Below are positions 20,039-30,895 of a stretch of DNA of 64,000 nt, one piece after another. The notes under the pieces were generated by a model, which was given only the letters and a program-made list of their open reading frames with translations, had not been told where the DNA came from and did not search any database. This DNA comes from Plantago major (taxonomy: Eukaryota > Streptophyta > Magnoliopsida > Lamiales > Plantaginaceae): contig CM048839.1 of the NCBI GenBank assembly GCA_026545765.1, forward strand, positions 87,806,414-87,870,413, given 5' to 3'. Made by a program: the position numbers and the translations under genes. How positions within the stretch are numbered: position 1 is the stretch's first letter; every line of letters starts with the position of its first letter.

Positions 20039-20887
20039 TGTTAAGGGGTGAAACCTCGAACACTAACTAACTAAACTATTACAAGCAACCTAGTCTAAGA
20101 TCCGCCTCCTTCTTGAAGTCCGTAGCTCCGAGCTAGAGTACTTGGAAGGACTAAGTGGGGGGGGGGGGGGGAGGGGGTTAGAAAGGGTTACCCAGATCGC
20201 TATGTCGATCCAGGTGAGACTTTCTTTCGAGAAATAGTTGGTAGCTCGATGTAATAGTTATGAGGAAGGTTATAATTACTTGGAAATCTTACTTTAATCT
20301 CACTTACCACTTACCCCGAGCCTTGGATCTTGGTATATTTATATTATCATATCTTATGAGCTACCACAAGATGACGCCAAGATGCTTCAGATTATTGATT
20401 AACGTTATTTTTCTTTACTACCATTAGTGAATAAATCCAATACTAATCAATGGCCTTTAGGTAGTTTGACCTTTCCTCCGAGAAGATCGTTCGCGTGTTG
20501 GGTCACGTAAGTTCTCTGACGATCTCAGATCTTGGTTGATCTCGGCAACTCAAGGTGTCCACCTGTAGTTCACGAAAAGATCTCATTGGTTACATTATAT
20601 ACGTTTTATCGCTTGTGATGGTGGCGTCGAGATTCTCTCGTCTCATTTAAGATCTTAGGAATGATACGTAGTCTTGGAAGGACCATGTGACCTTTGTCGG
20701 GTTCGAAGTCAACCATCTAAAACTGGACCTAAATTGAAATGACGTGTTGACTAGAATACTAATGACCGAGATGGTTTTCTTTATGTCGGACCATTCGAAG
20801 GTCGGATTAATGAATAATGCTATCTCAAATTGATGCTTTTAAGACAGCTTCTACGCTTAATGGATTGAACACATGTCCGTATCAACA
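20039..20887 (-). repeat. 5' LTR of Tat element 1, with many small deletions
   Basis: An 849-bp partner of 6634-7550. Long identical blocks alternate with single-base losses, often in G or C runs (for example ACTTGGGAAATC versus ACTTGGAAATC). A tract of 15 G is at 20157-20171. The pattern may be consensus error rather than mutation. Confidence 0.9.
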
Positions 20888-21033
20888 CAATGGACCAAGA
20901 ATAGCTCACCCGGAGAGTTAATGGACCAAGATTAGCCCACCTGGAGAAGTAATTGGCCAAAAATAGCCCACCCGAAGAATTAATGGAGAAAAAATAGCCC
21001 ACCCGGAGAATTAATGGAGCAAAAATAGCCCAT
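20888..21033. repeat. 31-bp minisatellite, right part
   Basis: Four to five further units of the array broken at 6633, with cores such as TTAATGGACCAAGATTAGCC and TTAATGGAGCAAAAATAGCC. It starts with the right target duplication CAATG (20888-20892). Confidence 0.85.
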
Positions 21034-23958
21034 AATCTCAATTTTCTGATAAGTAGAAAGAAAAAGGTTGGATTGGAATGAAAGGAAAAATGTAAATAAG
21101 AGAAAACAACATTACACACTCTCTCTTCCGAGAAATAAAGAGGAAATGGAAGGAAAAAAAGGTTATCCATCAGTTTTATGGCCCCTTCCCCTCTTTGCAC
21201 AAACAGATCTGGTCAAACAGGCCGACTAACCTTGTTGAATTCGCAGCGAACATGGTGAAGAGTTACATCTAACCTGGACGCCATAGCTGCAAGATTGATA
21301 GAAATAAAGAAGGTTTTGTTGATAATTATTCTGCAAAGATGATACTTAATTGTTGATTTTAACTATTATGAAGAGATGGAAATAAAGCTCTCAATTTTCA
21401 TGGAGAAGGAGAATATAGAGAAACAAACTAATGAACTGACATTTTTGCCAATTAATTGTAAGTGTGAAAAGATGTATGACGTGGGAGAATTGTAGCCGTC
21501 GGATCACTTTATCGCTCCGAGATGATAAAGTGAACCATGTGGGTAGACTGGCACGTAGAGTGTGGTCAGAGGGGCTACTTTGCAATTATTTTATATAGGT
21601 TTGGGGTATATTAGAGAACAAAGATAGTCAATGTATGGGGCCTCAATACTGGAAATTATGTCTCGTACCTATTGCCAGCGAAATAACCAGTTACATACTG
21701 GAAACCGGCGGCCCCGAAAAACTAGTGCTAAAGAGAGACATATTCTATATCCACATGGCAGCTTGGTAGTGGTTCGACAGGGTTTGGTACAGGCTGTGGC
21801 AGAGAAAAACTGAATTGTCAATTGCCACAAACGACAAGGAAATATATGCATTTGGAACACCAATTTTGATGACCTGCTACGGTGCAACAGTAAGTGGCTC
21901 TGTGGTTCGTTCCTCCACTCCAATGGAAGAAAAAAAATGTTCATGACATGCCGGTACATACTCTCAAAATTTTACTTGAAATAAAAATTCTACACGTTAT
22001 AATATTATATTAACTTATGACTCCCTGAGTTAAAACATTATATTAACTCAAGATCTTTCTTTCCATAATCTAGATCACCTTAAAGTTTCGCTTGAGATCT
22101 CATGACGATCGAATTTTCAACTTCAAGCTCTAAGATTTCTTAGAGCTCGCTTTATAAAAACTAAAAGCTCCCTTTAAGGATTCTCAGAGCGCGCATTACA
22201 AAAGGCATAAAACTTTGAATTAAATACACAAGTGCGTGAACTAAGACATTGTAAAGTATTATTTCATGGTAAACTCGTGAACTAAGGGGAATTAAACACA
22301 AATAATAAGAAAGATACCTGAATTTCCATTAACCTAATAAAATAAGTTATGCAACTCCATTTTATGCTTTTCTTCTCTGTATCGCTTTCGGTTCCGCATC
22401 GTTACCACTCTCTACCATCTTCTTCACTCACATCATTGTCTCAACCAGTCGACGGTCGACTTGCTTTCTCTAGAGAATTCCATCTCCTCTAGTGTATATA
22501 TGCCCGATTTGATCATCATTTGACTGATCTTAAAAAGTTTATTTATACATGACAACCTTTTAATTTTGACATTAACTAATTTGGTCATCTGCACTTGCTT
22601 CGCGCAAGCTATTGCATGTATAATGTGATTTCATGACATAAGTCTTTCTGAAATTTAAGGTTCAATTTTAATAAAGAAAAAGGAAATTTTGCCAAAATAT
22701 TAAACTGCAGTCTATTATTTGCCAATTATTTAGCTTACTATGCTTTGTCATTAACTACACTTATTGTTAATAGCAAGTCTCACGTTTGATGATAAAATAC
22801 CTACTTATTTATATGATCATGAAATTCTCACTTAATCCGATAAACTATGTTTTACTATTTTGCATTGTTTATCAATTTATATATTATAAAATTGACAATG
22901 ATGTCGAAATATGATGGATTCTAAGTTAATTATTCATGAAAAATATTAATAATTCTATAAATAAAAATATTTGTATTTAATTAATAACATGCACTCTAAT
23001 GCGCTCTCGCTTTCTTGATTTTTAAAATTTTAGCGCTCTTGCGCTCACGCTTTCGCTTTCGCTCTCGCTCACGCATTCGCTCCAGGTGATCTAGGTTACA
23101 ACACTATATTAACTCTACAAAGTCTTGGAAGATACGTGTTTTTGTGAGAGACCTAAGAGACGAATCGATATTCATAAGTATATGTATAATGTTTTAAACA
23201 ATATTAGTAATGTTTTATAAGTGTACACATTATATCATTTTCTATGTATATATATATCACCGATATTCTTAGTAAAACCTCTAATGTTTATAGATATAAC
23301 TGTAATGTTTGTCTGTCTCTTTTAGTCTCTCCATAAAACCGTCTCTCAGAAGAGTTACTCTATTAACTCAAGTTGGATCTTTTTTTTGTAATATTTAGTG
23401 CCAAAGGATCTTTGGCTATAATTTTCCCCAAAAAAAGTAAAAAGTAAAAAAATATAATGTTGGGTGTATTTTCGTAATATTTGGTGCTAATTTGGCTAGA
23501 ATTTTTCCTGAAATATCAAAATTGTACCTTTCCAATGAAAATTATCTACAGAAAGTCGTGGAACGGAGGTGAGAGAAAATATGTGTTATAAAAATAAGTA
23601 TAATATTTTAAATAATATAAGCGGCATTTTATGAATGAATATTTATTGTTGTTATTATAACGTTCTCTTGTATTATCAATTATTTTATGTGTGTTAAATA
23701 TTGGTGTTGTACATAATATATTAAGTAATTAATAAAATAACATCTTTTTATGTTTATGTTTAATATTGACATTCTTCGTATAAACCTTAATGTTTTGAAG
23801 ATAATATAAAGTTTGTCGTTCCATTTTATTTCTCTATAAAAATGGTCCTCCATGAGACTTGCTATTGTTGTTGTTAATGTTGGGCGTACAACTACAACCT
23901 AACTGTTTGGTATTGAGTTAAAAAGGTGAGTTAAGAAAAAAATTCAGTTGATGAATAG
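21034..23958. other. Intergenic AT-rich region
   Basis: No gene can be supported. On the - strand 21231-21284 has the look of a short exon (acceptor TTGCAG, then ATGGCGTCC and 18 codons, donor AAG|GTTAGT) but no continuation is found. The stretch 21600-21950 has open frames on both strands without recognisable similarity. At 23033-23092 is a GC-rich hexamer repeat. Two AT-rich modules with similar ends (about 23117-23360 and 23570-23880) may be old miniature elements. The last bases are the left flank of the Athila element. Confidence 0.4.
23033..23092. repeat. Hexamer-patterned GAGCGN repeat
   Basis: About eight hexamers of the type CGCTTT, CGCTCT, CGCTCA (reverse GAGCGA, AAGCGA, GAGCGT) stand out from AT-rich surroundings. 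A shorter related piece is at 23000-23013. Confidence 0.6.
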
Positions 23959-25275
23959 TGATGTAACAATGAAATGTGCGATATAGCATGCTTTTAGACC
24001 CTCGTTTTTACCTTAGATGCAATATTTGTATCGTTTTATGGTCAATTACCAACTTCACTTGTTTTCTGTAGGTCATGATCGCGTTTTTGAGGAATTGCAC
24101 GATTTTTTGCACCAAAACGGCACAATTGTGTGAAATCGAGATGAAGAAGCAAATATGCCAGATTGACTATTGCACGGAGTTCGAGGAGTCAAAACATGTC
24201 ATGCGACTAACCAATGTGAAGATAATTGAAGAAGCAACAACATTGTAGAAGACCACTTTTTGAGGAAACGATGTTACGAAGCCCGAAATTGAAAAACGAA
24301 TAAAAAAAATTCGAAGTTGCAGACATCATAGATGGCGGTCCACAGGGGACCGCAGAAGGCCCCATTGTGGTCCACAGGTGACCGCAGTCATGCCTCTGGA
24401 TTATCCTGGGCTGTTTCTCTTGGCATCTTAAGCTAGAGCCCGCCTTCCAAAAATATTGAAGAATTGAGGCCAGAGCTCGATTTCCACACTATAAATAAGA
24501 CCTCAGGGGTCTCATAATTGTACACAAAGCAGCTCTCCTGAGAGAGAACCAGTTCTCGGGGAAGTAAAACCCCAAAACCGCTGGCCGTCAGGCACCCAGA
24601 AGGAGGAAACCCTAGAAGCAGCAACACGAAGACATCAGAGACTAAGCTTCTTCTTCCTTTCTTCTCTAGATTTTGATTTTTGTTCTGAGATTACTATGAG
24701 TAGCTAACTTTCTTTTGTAAAGGTGAACCGCCGTAACTCTGCTTTTGCTACTTTTTTATATGCCGTGATATAATAATGGAATAGTTATTAGACGTAAATC
24801 GTGGTTATACAACTATATACATCCTTCGTGGTGTGATGTTCTGCTGAGTGACACAATAGTTTCATTGAACTGAGTAGGGGTACTCGTGCCGACTGCGCCT
24901 TGTACACCATAATATTTTGCCCTGTTGTCGTTAGAGGTAATCGCGTAGGATTTTATTAACTAGGAAGTTGGGAGTAGCATAGCACAGGGAGGTTCGGGAA
25001 CCTTTACGCCTTTCTTTCGTTGATTTACAACAAAGCAATTAGAGTTCACTGCGAATTAATCATTCTGTATGCGATCAATCAGTTTACTTTTCTGCACACA
25101 ATATACAAACGATATTTGCTTATTCCTATGCTAAGTGTCCGAAGAGAACGACATCCCGAGTTAACTTACTGCAATTGTTGTAGTTTGAGAGCTTCCCACT
25201 AATATAAATTTAATCTTTGATTGTAGTTGACGATTACATGTACTACAACTCTTTCAAATCCTTAAATGCACATCA
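23959..25275 (+). repeat. 5' LTR of Athila-type element
   Basis: A 1317-bp direct repeat of 30896-32225. It contains a perfect GC hairpin at 24335-24353 (GCGGTCC, loop, GGACCGC) that is partly lost by C-to-T changes in the other LTR. The sequence CTATAAATAAGACC near 24490 is a likely LTR TATA box. Confidence 0.93.
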
Positions 25276-25280
25276 AAATT

Positions 25281-25298
25281 TAGCATCGCTGCCGGGGA
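25281..25298 (+). promoter_or_regulatory. Primer-binding site of Athila-type element
   Basis: TAGCATCGCTGCCGGGGA, five bases after the LTR. It resembles the tRNA-Asp-type site TGGCGCCGTTGCCGGGGA of Athila elements with a few changes. Confidence 0.7.
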
Positions 25299-25598
25299 CA
25301 CTTGACCGCTCAAGCAAGTTTCGATCGTCCAAGATAAGTTGAAATCTTTCTTTTGCTTTTTAATTTACGTACTTTCTTTTAAATACGTATAGCATAAACC
25401 CAAAAAAAGTCATAAACCTGTGGAATCGATTTATACAGCAAAAACCCAAAAATATTTTCTTTTCCATATTAGGTTGTTTTCCTATTAAAAAAAAATTCCA
25501 AAAACACGTAATTTTAGATTTTTGTTTATTATTTTTAGTATTATCTATTCGTATCTGCAAAGGATTTTCTGTTATTGTTCATACTAAACAGGAAAAGC

Positions 25599-26438
25599 AT
25601 GGAATCACCTAGTGACGCAAACAAGGAGGGTACTAGCAATGAGACTCACCCTGGTTATGTTCCAATGTGCAAACTTGAAGACCTGCTTAAGGCTCATCTC
25701 GAGATTAAAACCGAGAGAGAAGGACTAGAACGAGAAAGGCTAAGGATAGCCGAGGAAAGGTTGAGATTAGATGAGAACTGAAGACGAGATAACCACGCAA
25801 GGGTGGAATTTATGGATGAAGAAGACAAACCCATGCGCGACTATGTTGTGCCGAGATTTACGCCGCATACCTCAAGCATCTACCTTGAGAGGATCGCAAG
25901 AGAATATGGCCTAAAGGACACTCATCTTAACCAACTACTGCACTTCTATGGGAACCCGACTGAAAACACGATTCAATTTCTTAGGGAGTTCTACACAGCA
26001 GTTGGAGGTGTACCACTCAATGGGCTCACAGAATGTCAGCTTCGGAGAAGGGTGTTCCCTAATTGCCTCAAGGACAAAGCGAAGGATTGGTTATGGTCAC
26101 TACCATCAAATAGTCTAAGCACATGGGACGAAGTGGTCAATAAGTTTATACTCAGGTACTTCCCGCTTAAGAAGACATCTGACCTAAAGAACCAAATCCA
26201 GAACTTCAGCCAATTTGATGGAGAAACCTTTCACGAAGCATGGGAGAGATCTAAGGATTTACTAAACAACTGCCCACCGTATTCGTGCAGAACGTTCGAC
26301 AAGGTCAACAACTTCTATGGGGGAATTGACTCCATTAGTCAGGCACTCATCGATGGAGCATGTCAAGCAAACCTGCTGAACATACCAGCAAGGAGGATTT
26401 TGGAGGCATGCGAAAACATAAGTGAAAACTCCAGATAG
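25599..26438 (+). pseudogene. Athila Gag, N-terminal and capsid core
   Basis: The first ATG is at 25599; an early TGA ends this part at 25781 after a charged helix (ETEREGLERERLRIAEER-like). The next open segment, 25803-26438, holds the capsid core: FLREFYTAVGGVPLNGLTEC, RRRVFPNCLKDKAKDWLWSL and ILRYFPLKKTSDLKNQIQNF, the standard retrotransposon gag pattern of Athila. It ends at a TAG after SENSR. Gag would form the particle. The two stops mean full-length Gag is not made from this copy. Confidence 0.88.
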
Positions 26439-26528
26439 AAAGGACGAGGGAAAAGGAGAGCGCCTTCAAGAGCAACCTCAACTGAGGAAACATGCTATAT
26501 TGAGGTCAACCACCCCGCGAGAAAATCA

Positions 26529-26948
26529 GTGGGTCAACCTTTAATGCCAATACCGGGAAGAGGATCAGATTTTCTTGTCCAACAGCGACTATCGAAACTA
26601 GAAAGGAAGGTTGACTTCTTAATGAATGAAATGATGAGGATGGAAGTCACCGTAAGAGGACAAGGAGAGGCCATCATGGGGTTTGGAACTACATTCGGAG
26701 GAGTTGGAGAAAGATTTGCAAGGATTGAGGAATGTCTTCAACAAAATGAAAGACAGACGTATGAGGTTAGATGGGACATGAACGAGCTCGCATACAACCA
26801 GCAGGAAGGATATGAATTCGATCGTGAATTTGGCCGAATGGGGCACCTGGAGGAGGGATACGACCTAGACTCAGTGATCATCGAAATCGAACTAGGAGGG
26901 AGTGAAGATCGCTCTAATGAAGATCGGGGTGCCCACCCCAACAACTGA
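26529..26948 (+). pseudogene. Athila Gag C-terminal helical region
   Basis: Open after a damaged stretch at 26439-26528. It encodes a coiled-coil-like segment (LSKLERKVDFLMNEMMRME) and an acidic end. No zinc knuckle is seen. In complete Athila elements protease and RT would follow; here the frame ends at 26948. The following sequence GGGAGGCAACCC (26997-27008) resembles what I know of the region after pol in Athila elements, so pol appears removed between them. Confidence 0.7.
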
Positions 26949-28007
26949 GTTGTCAACCAGGAGTCGAGCTATAAGACCTTAAACAAGCGCTTCTTGGGAG
27001 GCAACCCAAGGTCACGTTTACTTTTACGCATTTACGTTTGCATTTTTAATTTTCATCTTTTTCTCGTTTTCTGTGCCAAAATTATTTTCAAAATCATTTT
27101 TAAAATCTATTATTTATTATGTTTGCTTTTTGAAAAAATGAAAAAACCAAAAAGAATCGAAAACACGCAATTTAGCGTGTTGGAGGTGCAGTGAGGCAGC
27201 AGCCTCACTACGGTCGCTAGTGGACCGCAGTGAACTGCTTGCAGCTCACTCCTCCACCTTTTAAAACCCCAAAACGTTTTTCTCCCTCGCCATTTTATTT
27301 CTCTTCCAAAATTCTTCACTTGCTCTTCAATTCTATCATCCCCATTGCATTATTAGCTTGCCCATCCATCATCAACATCAAGTAAGTAATTTCTACTCTC
27401 TATTATCCTCATTACATCTTCAATTCAATGTCTTTATCATTCAAATCTTTGCTTGCACTTTCTTCTTGCTTCTTTGGTGCTTAGCAATTATGTGCTTCAA
27501 TTGATTGATTTTTTTATGCTTGAGATATGTGGATACATGCTTACTTTAAGTATTCACTACATTAACAATTGCTTGATGGAGATTTGACAAATTGTTTGCG
27601 AAATTTAAGGTTTTTGTTCTTGCCAACCAAGTGTTCGATAAAATGTCTCAAGAGAACAAACTCCTTTGTCGACCCCTTTATCCCTCTATTACTTGCTTAC
27701 ATGGAAGTAATTTATTGAAGTATGCTTAGAAAACAAGTTTGCATCGTCATATGCTCATAGGATGGACACTACCTTACAATTTACCTTTCAACTTGATGCT
27801 TGACATAACTTGAAAACTTGAGTTACATGTGTAGTTCTTGCATTATTTTGAAGTGGCTATTGATCTTATTACAAGCTATAATTTTGCATACGCCTTGTGC
27901 CGCACATTAGGTTTGGGGGAGATGAAACCCCATAGGATTTGCATGTAAGCCTTAGAATTGAGTTAACTCCAAACATGCTATCTCACACACTTTTTGACCT
28001 AGGTACA
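26949..28007 (+). other. Athila spacer with candidate promoter and 5' intron
   Basis: Non-coding. A TTTTAAAACCCC sequence near 27259 could act as a TATA-like box. A leader follows, with a strong donor CAA|GTAAGTAA at 27382. A pyrimidine-rich acceptor TTTTTGACCTAG is at 28002, five bases before the ATG at 28008, giving a 621-bp candidate intron. Spliced transcripts for the envelope-position ORF are known for some Athila-class elements such as BAGY-2. A GGTTTGGGGG copy is at 27910-27919. Confidence 0.5.
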
Positions 28008-29212
28008 ATGGGAAAAATCAAAGGAGGAAATGATGTAGGTGAACCAAGCTCTAAGAGAGCAAAGAAAGGGAAGAATGTAGCATCGGAGACCCTTTCAAGC
28101 AAGGCTCGGAGTTGGCTATTAGTTAATAGCGACCAAGGGGTAATTCCCGAAAGGAACATAGAGATAGAATGGGGGATGAACCTGGCCCTTAATAGGATTC
28201 ATGACATTTTGAGCCTCTATGTTTTGGAACTTTCACTTCCATTCTCCGAGGATATGATATAGAGGTAGTCCGGGAGTTCTACGTGGAGTACTTCCAATTG
28301 ATGGTTAAAAAGCCGAATGATGTGCTTTTAGACCGCCCCGTCATCATAAGAGGGGTAGAAGTCATGTTTGGGCCAGGAGATATCAACGAATTCTTCAACA
28401 TACCCGAGGAGCACATTCATGGAGAATACAAGGAACCGGCATATGAAGAGTTGGAGTACGGAGATATCCTACAAAATATCCCACGGGTATTACTCGGAGA
28501 AAGATTTAGAGAGGATGCAGTGGGAATGTCCATCCCAAGGGCTACACTCAATGAAAGAGCAAGATTTTGGAAGCACTTTGTAGAGCTCAACTTGAAGCCA
28601 ACCCTGCACCACGAAGGGCTCAAGGGCGATGTAGGCACTCTTGTCTACGCAATCATGGAGGGTCACTACATTGATATTGGAAGGATCATGGTGAAGGAAA
28701 TGCAAATGGTGAAGAAGAACACTAGAAGGAACCTACCATTCCCCGGTCTCATTACCGCTATATGCCAGAAGAATGGGGTTCCTACTAGTGAGTCAGGATT
28801 CGCTCGAGTCATAGAACCTTTTGATGAAGACAGAACCATCCACCTCCTTGAGATGCACGAGAAGGCTGCCAAAGCCGAACTAGCGGATCAGCCGCAAGGA
28901 GCTTTTGACATGAATTCGTTCAACGAATTTGTGAACAACTATCAGATGGGGAGTCAAAGGAGTGCTCGAAGGCGAGATGAAATGAATGAAATGGGCCAGA
29001 GGTCGGAGTGGAACAATCATGTTATCTACCTACACAGCTATGAGAAGATCTCTTTCCAGCGAGAGAACATCAATGGGTATGGTCACTTTGAGTATCCACC
29101 TTACTACCTACCACCGCAGCTCTATCCACCACCTAAGGTCGATCCATCGTTGTACTACCAAGGCTATCAAGGATTTTATCCTCCACCGCCTCCTGGAGGA
29201 TCTTCGTCCTGA
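28008..29212 (+). pseudogene. Athila envelope-position ORF (putative plant transposon protein domain)
   Basis: It starts MGKIKGG at 28008, then a basic KRAKKGK stretch and SKARSWLLVN. A frame loss at 28253-28283 (stop TAG at 28260-28262) precedes the main 309-codon part, 28283-29212. That part has IIRGVEVMFGPGDINEFFNI, LNERARFWKHFVELNLKPT and VGTLVYAIMEGHYIDIGRIM, which match my knowledge of the plant family called putative plant transposon protein (Transposase_32). The C-terminus is Tyr/Pro-rich. There is no signal peptide or membrane segment, so an envelope role is unsupported here. The function of the family is unknown. Confidence 0.75.
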
Positions 29213-30880
29213 ACCACCATCTGGATTGGAAGAAACAACACCGAGAGGGGAGTATCTTTTCTTTTTCTCTTTACTTTCCTAGTTTCCTATATGCTCTTAG
29301 CTAGGTTTGGGGGAATAATTTGATTTGATTGCTACCTGCTTAACTATTCAGGCTGTAATAACTTTAAATACTCGCACTTAGTAATTTGCATTTTAAGTTA
29401 TGTTTTAGCCTTATCTGTTACTTCTAAGGTCTTTTACTTGTTGAAAAATATTTTGATCTGTGAGAGAGTACTGAGTGTGAGCCATAACTAAGATGAGGGG
29501 TTGTGGATTTGTTTTCTTGCTTTGCTGCTTGCTGAATATATGCTCTGACCAAATCCGACCCATGCTACTTTGATGAGTGAGTTTACTTGCTACTCTAATT
29601 GAAGTCCTGTGTGCAACCGTGTGAACACTGCTACCCTTGAGTCTTTATTTCTCAGCAACATGAATATGATTAGTAGTACTCACCTTTCTGAATCCTTTTC
29701 TATACCTATCGCTAACCCCATTGAAAGTTTTCTAATCCCTTATGAAACTCCACCATATATCCTATACTTGCTTTACTAAAGCGGTGACAGCAACCTACCG
29801 CCGAGCTTGAATGAAAAACCAAAGCAACGAGTTCCAAAGAATGGAGAATCATGTTTTGATCATGATCGAGAATTGTTTTGGGGGAAAGTAGAGAAGAAAA
29901 CCCTAATCCCAGTTCGAGAAATTGGTTTGGGGGAGAAGTGGAAGATGGCCATCATCGAAATGTAACCTTGTTGGCCCTACTGTTATTACCGGTGCTAAAA
30001 ATCACTAGCTCTTGCTCCAAAAAAAATAGAAAAGAAAGTACCGAAAAAAGCAAAGGTACAAACATCTCGGAGTGGATCTGTGGTCCTTGTGATCACCATT
30101 TTCGTGTTGGGCATGTTGCAAATACTACCACATACCGGCGTGGCCCTAAAAGCTACATGTCCGTGAGGGTTGATGCCATGTATACCAAACCAGCACGCAC
30201 AAAAGTGCGGAATTGGGTAAAACAGACACTGCCAAAAAATGTAGAGACTAAAAGAACCCAATGATGGCCAACCAAAATCATACGAGTCAGTAAAACGACT
30301 GTAAAAAATAGTATATCAAAAGAAAAAGAAAAAGAAAAAAGAAAAATAAAGGAGAAAGTAGTCTATGTGTGAAGTAACCGATGGAGTAGTTACGATGATA
30401 GAAGAGAAGTTGATGATTTTTCATGACGAGAAGACGAAGTCGAAGGAAGGAACTCGGTGTCCGAAAGGATAAGTCCCTCTGAAATAACCTTTATTCTACC
30501 CTGTTATCTTTTAATGATACTTGGACTTGCACTCCTCTATATATTATCCTATCTATTTTACTTACCAAGCCAACCTGAGTACTACTTTAATTTGTGCCTT
30601 GTCTTTTGGGAGCAGGATTGCACAACATTACCGCGAGGTAATGATTTTGAAGTACACCTATAAGGACATTGGGTTACACATGTAACCGCTGGTTGTAGTG
30701 AGTGATGCTTACTTGTTACTTGTTTTCTGTGGAGTCAATAAGTTGGAGTTGAAACTAAGCGAGTATGTAGAATTTGAAATCCTAGAAATTAGCTGCTTGT
30801 CTATGTGGTGGTTTATTCTTGCTGCTCATTTCATGGTCACTTCTTGATTATCGTTATTGCCTTGCTCAAGGATGAGCAAG
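29213..30880 (+). other. Athila 3' non-coding region
   Basis: About 1.7 kb with no coding support; open frames at 29878-30264 and elsewhere look accidental. GGTTTGGGGG occurs at 29304-29313 and 29924-29933, copies of the purine tract at 30886. A purine-rich A/G stretch lies at 30318-30360. Confidence 0.6.
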
Positions 30881-30895
30881 AAACTGGTTTGGGGG
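30881..30895 (+). promoter_or_regulatory. Polypurine tract of Athila-type element
   Basis: AAACTGGTTTGGGGG directly abuts the 3' LTR. Confidence 0.8.

Larger units (their letters stand above)
6634..20887 (-). mobile_element. Complete Tat-lineage Ty3/gypsy retrotransposon with antisense genes
   Basis: LTR-like direct repeats at 6634-7550 and 20039-20887 begin TGTT and end ATCAACA on the + strand. They are bounded by a perfect TSD CAATG (6629-6633, 20888-20892). Transcription runs on the - strand: a TGGCGCCGTCTGTGGG primer site next to 20039, then gag, protease, RT, RNase H, a second archaeal-type RNase H, and integrase down to about 14.0 kb. The double RNase H and this primer site are known marks of the Tat lineage (Ogre, Retand, Grande, RIRE2 relatives). 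Between integrase and the 3' LTR is a 6.4-kb region with + strand genes, as known from Grande and Retand. Several stops and frameshifts inactivate the polyprotein. Confidence 0.95.

Noticed and set aside
21631-21959. Open frames on both strands at 21.6-21.96 kb that look protein-like
   Set aside because: Stops interrupt each frame, no motif is recognised, and neither strand is preferred.
28008-29212. True retroviral envelope in the Athila element
   Set aside because: No hydrophobic signal or anchor; the motifs fit the plant transposon-protein family instead.
29878-30264. 128-codon frame in the Athila 3' region
   Set aside because: Lies in a purine-rich non-coding area with no similarity by eye, and is absent as a conserved feature.
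30318-30360. A/G-rich run as a second polypurine tract of Athila
   Set aside because: It is mostly AAAGA simple sequence and does not match the GGTTTGGGGG tract at the LTR.
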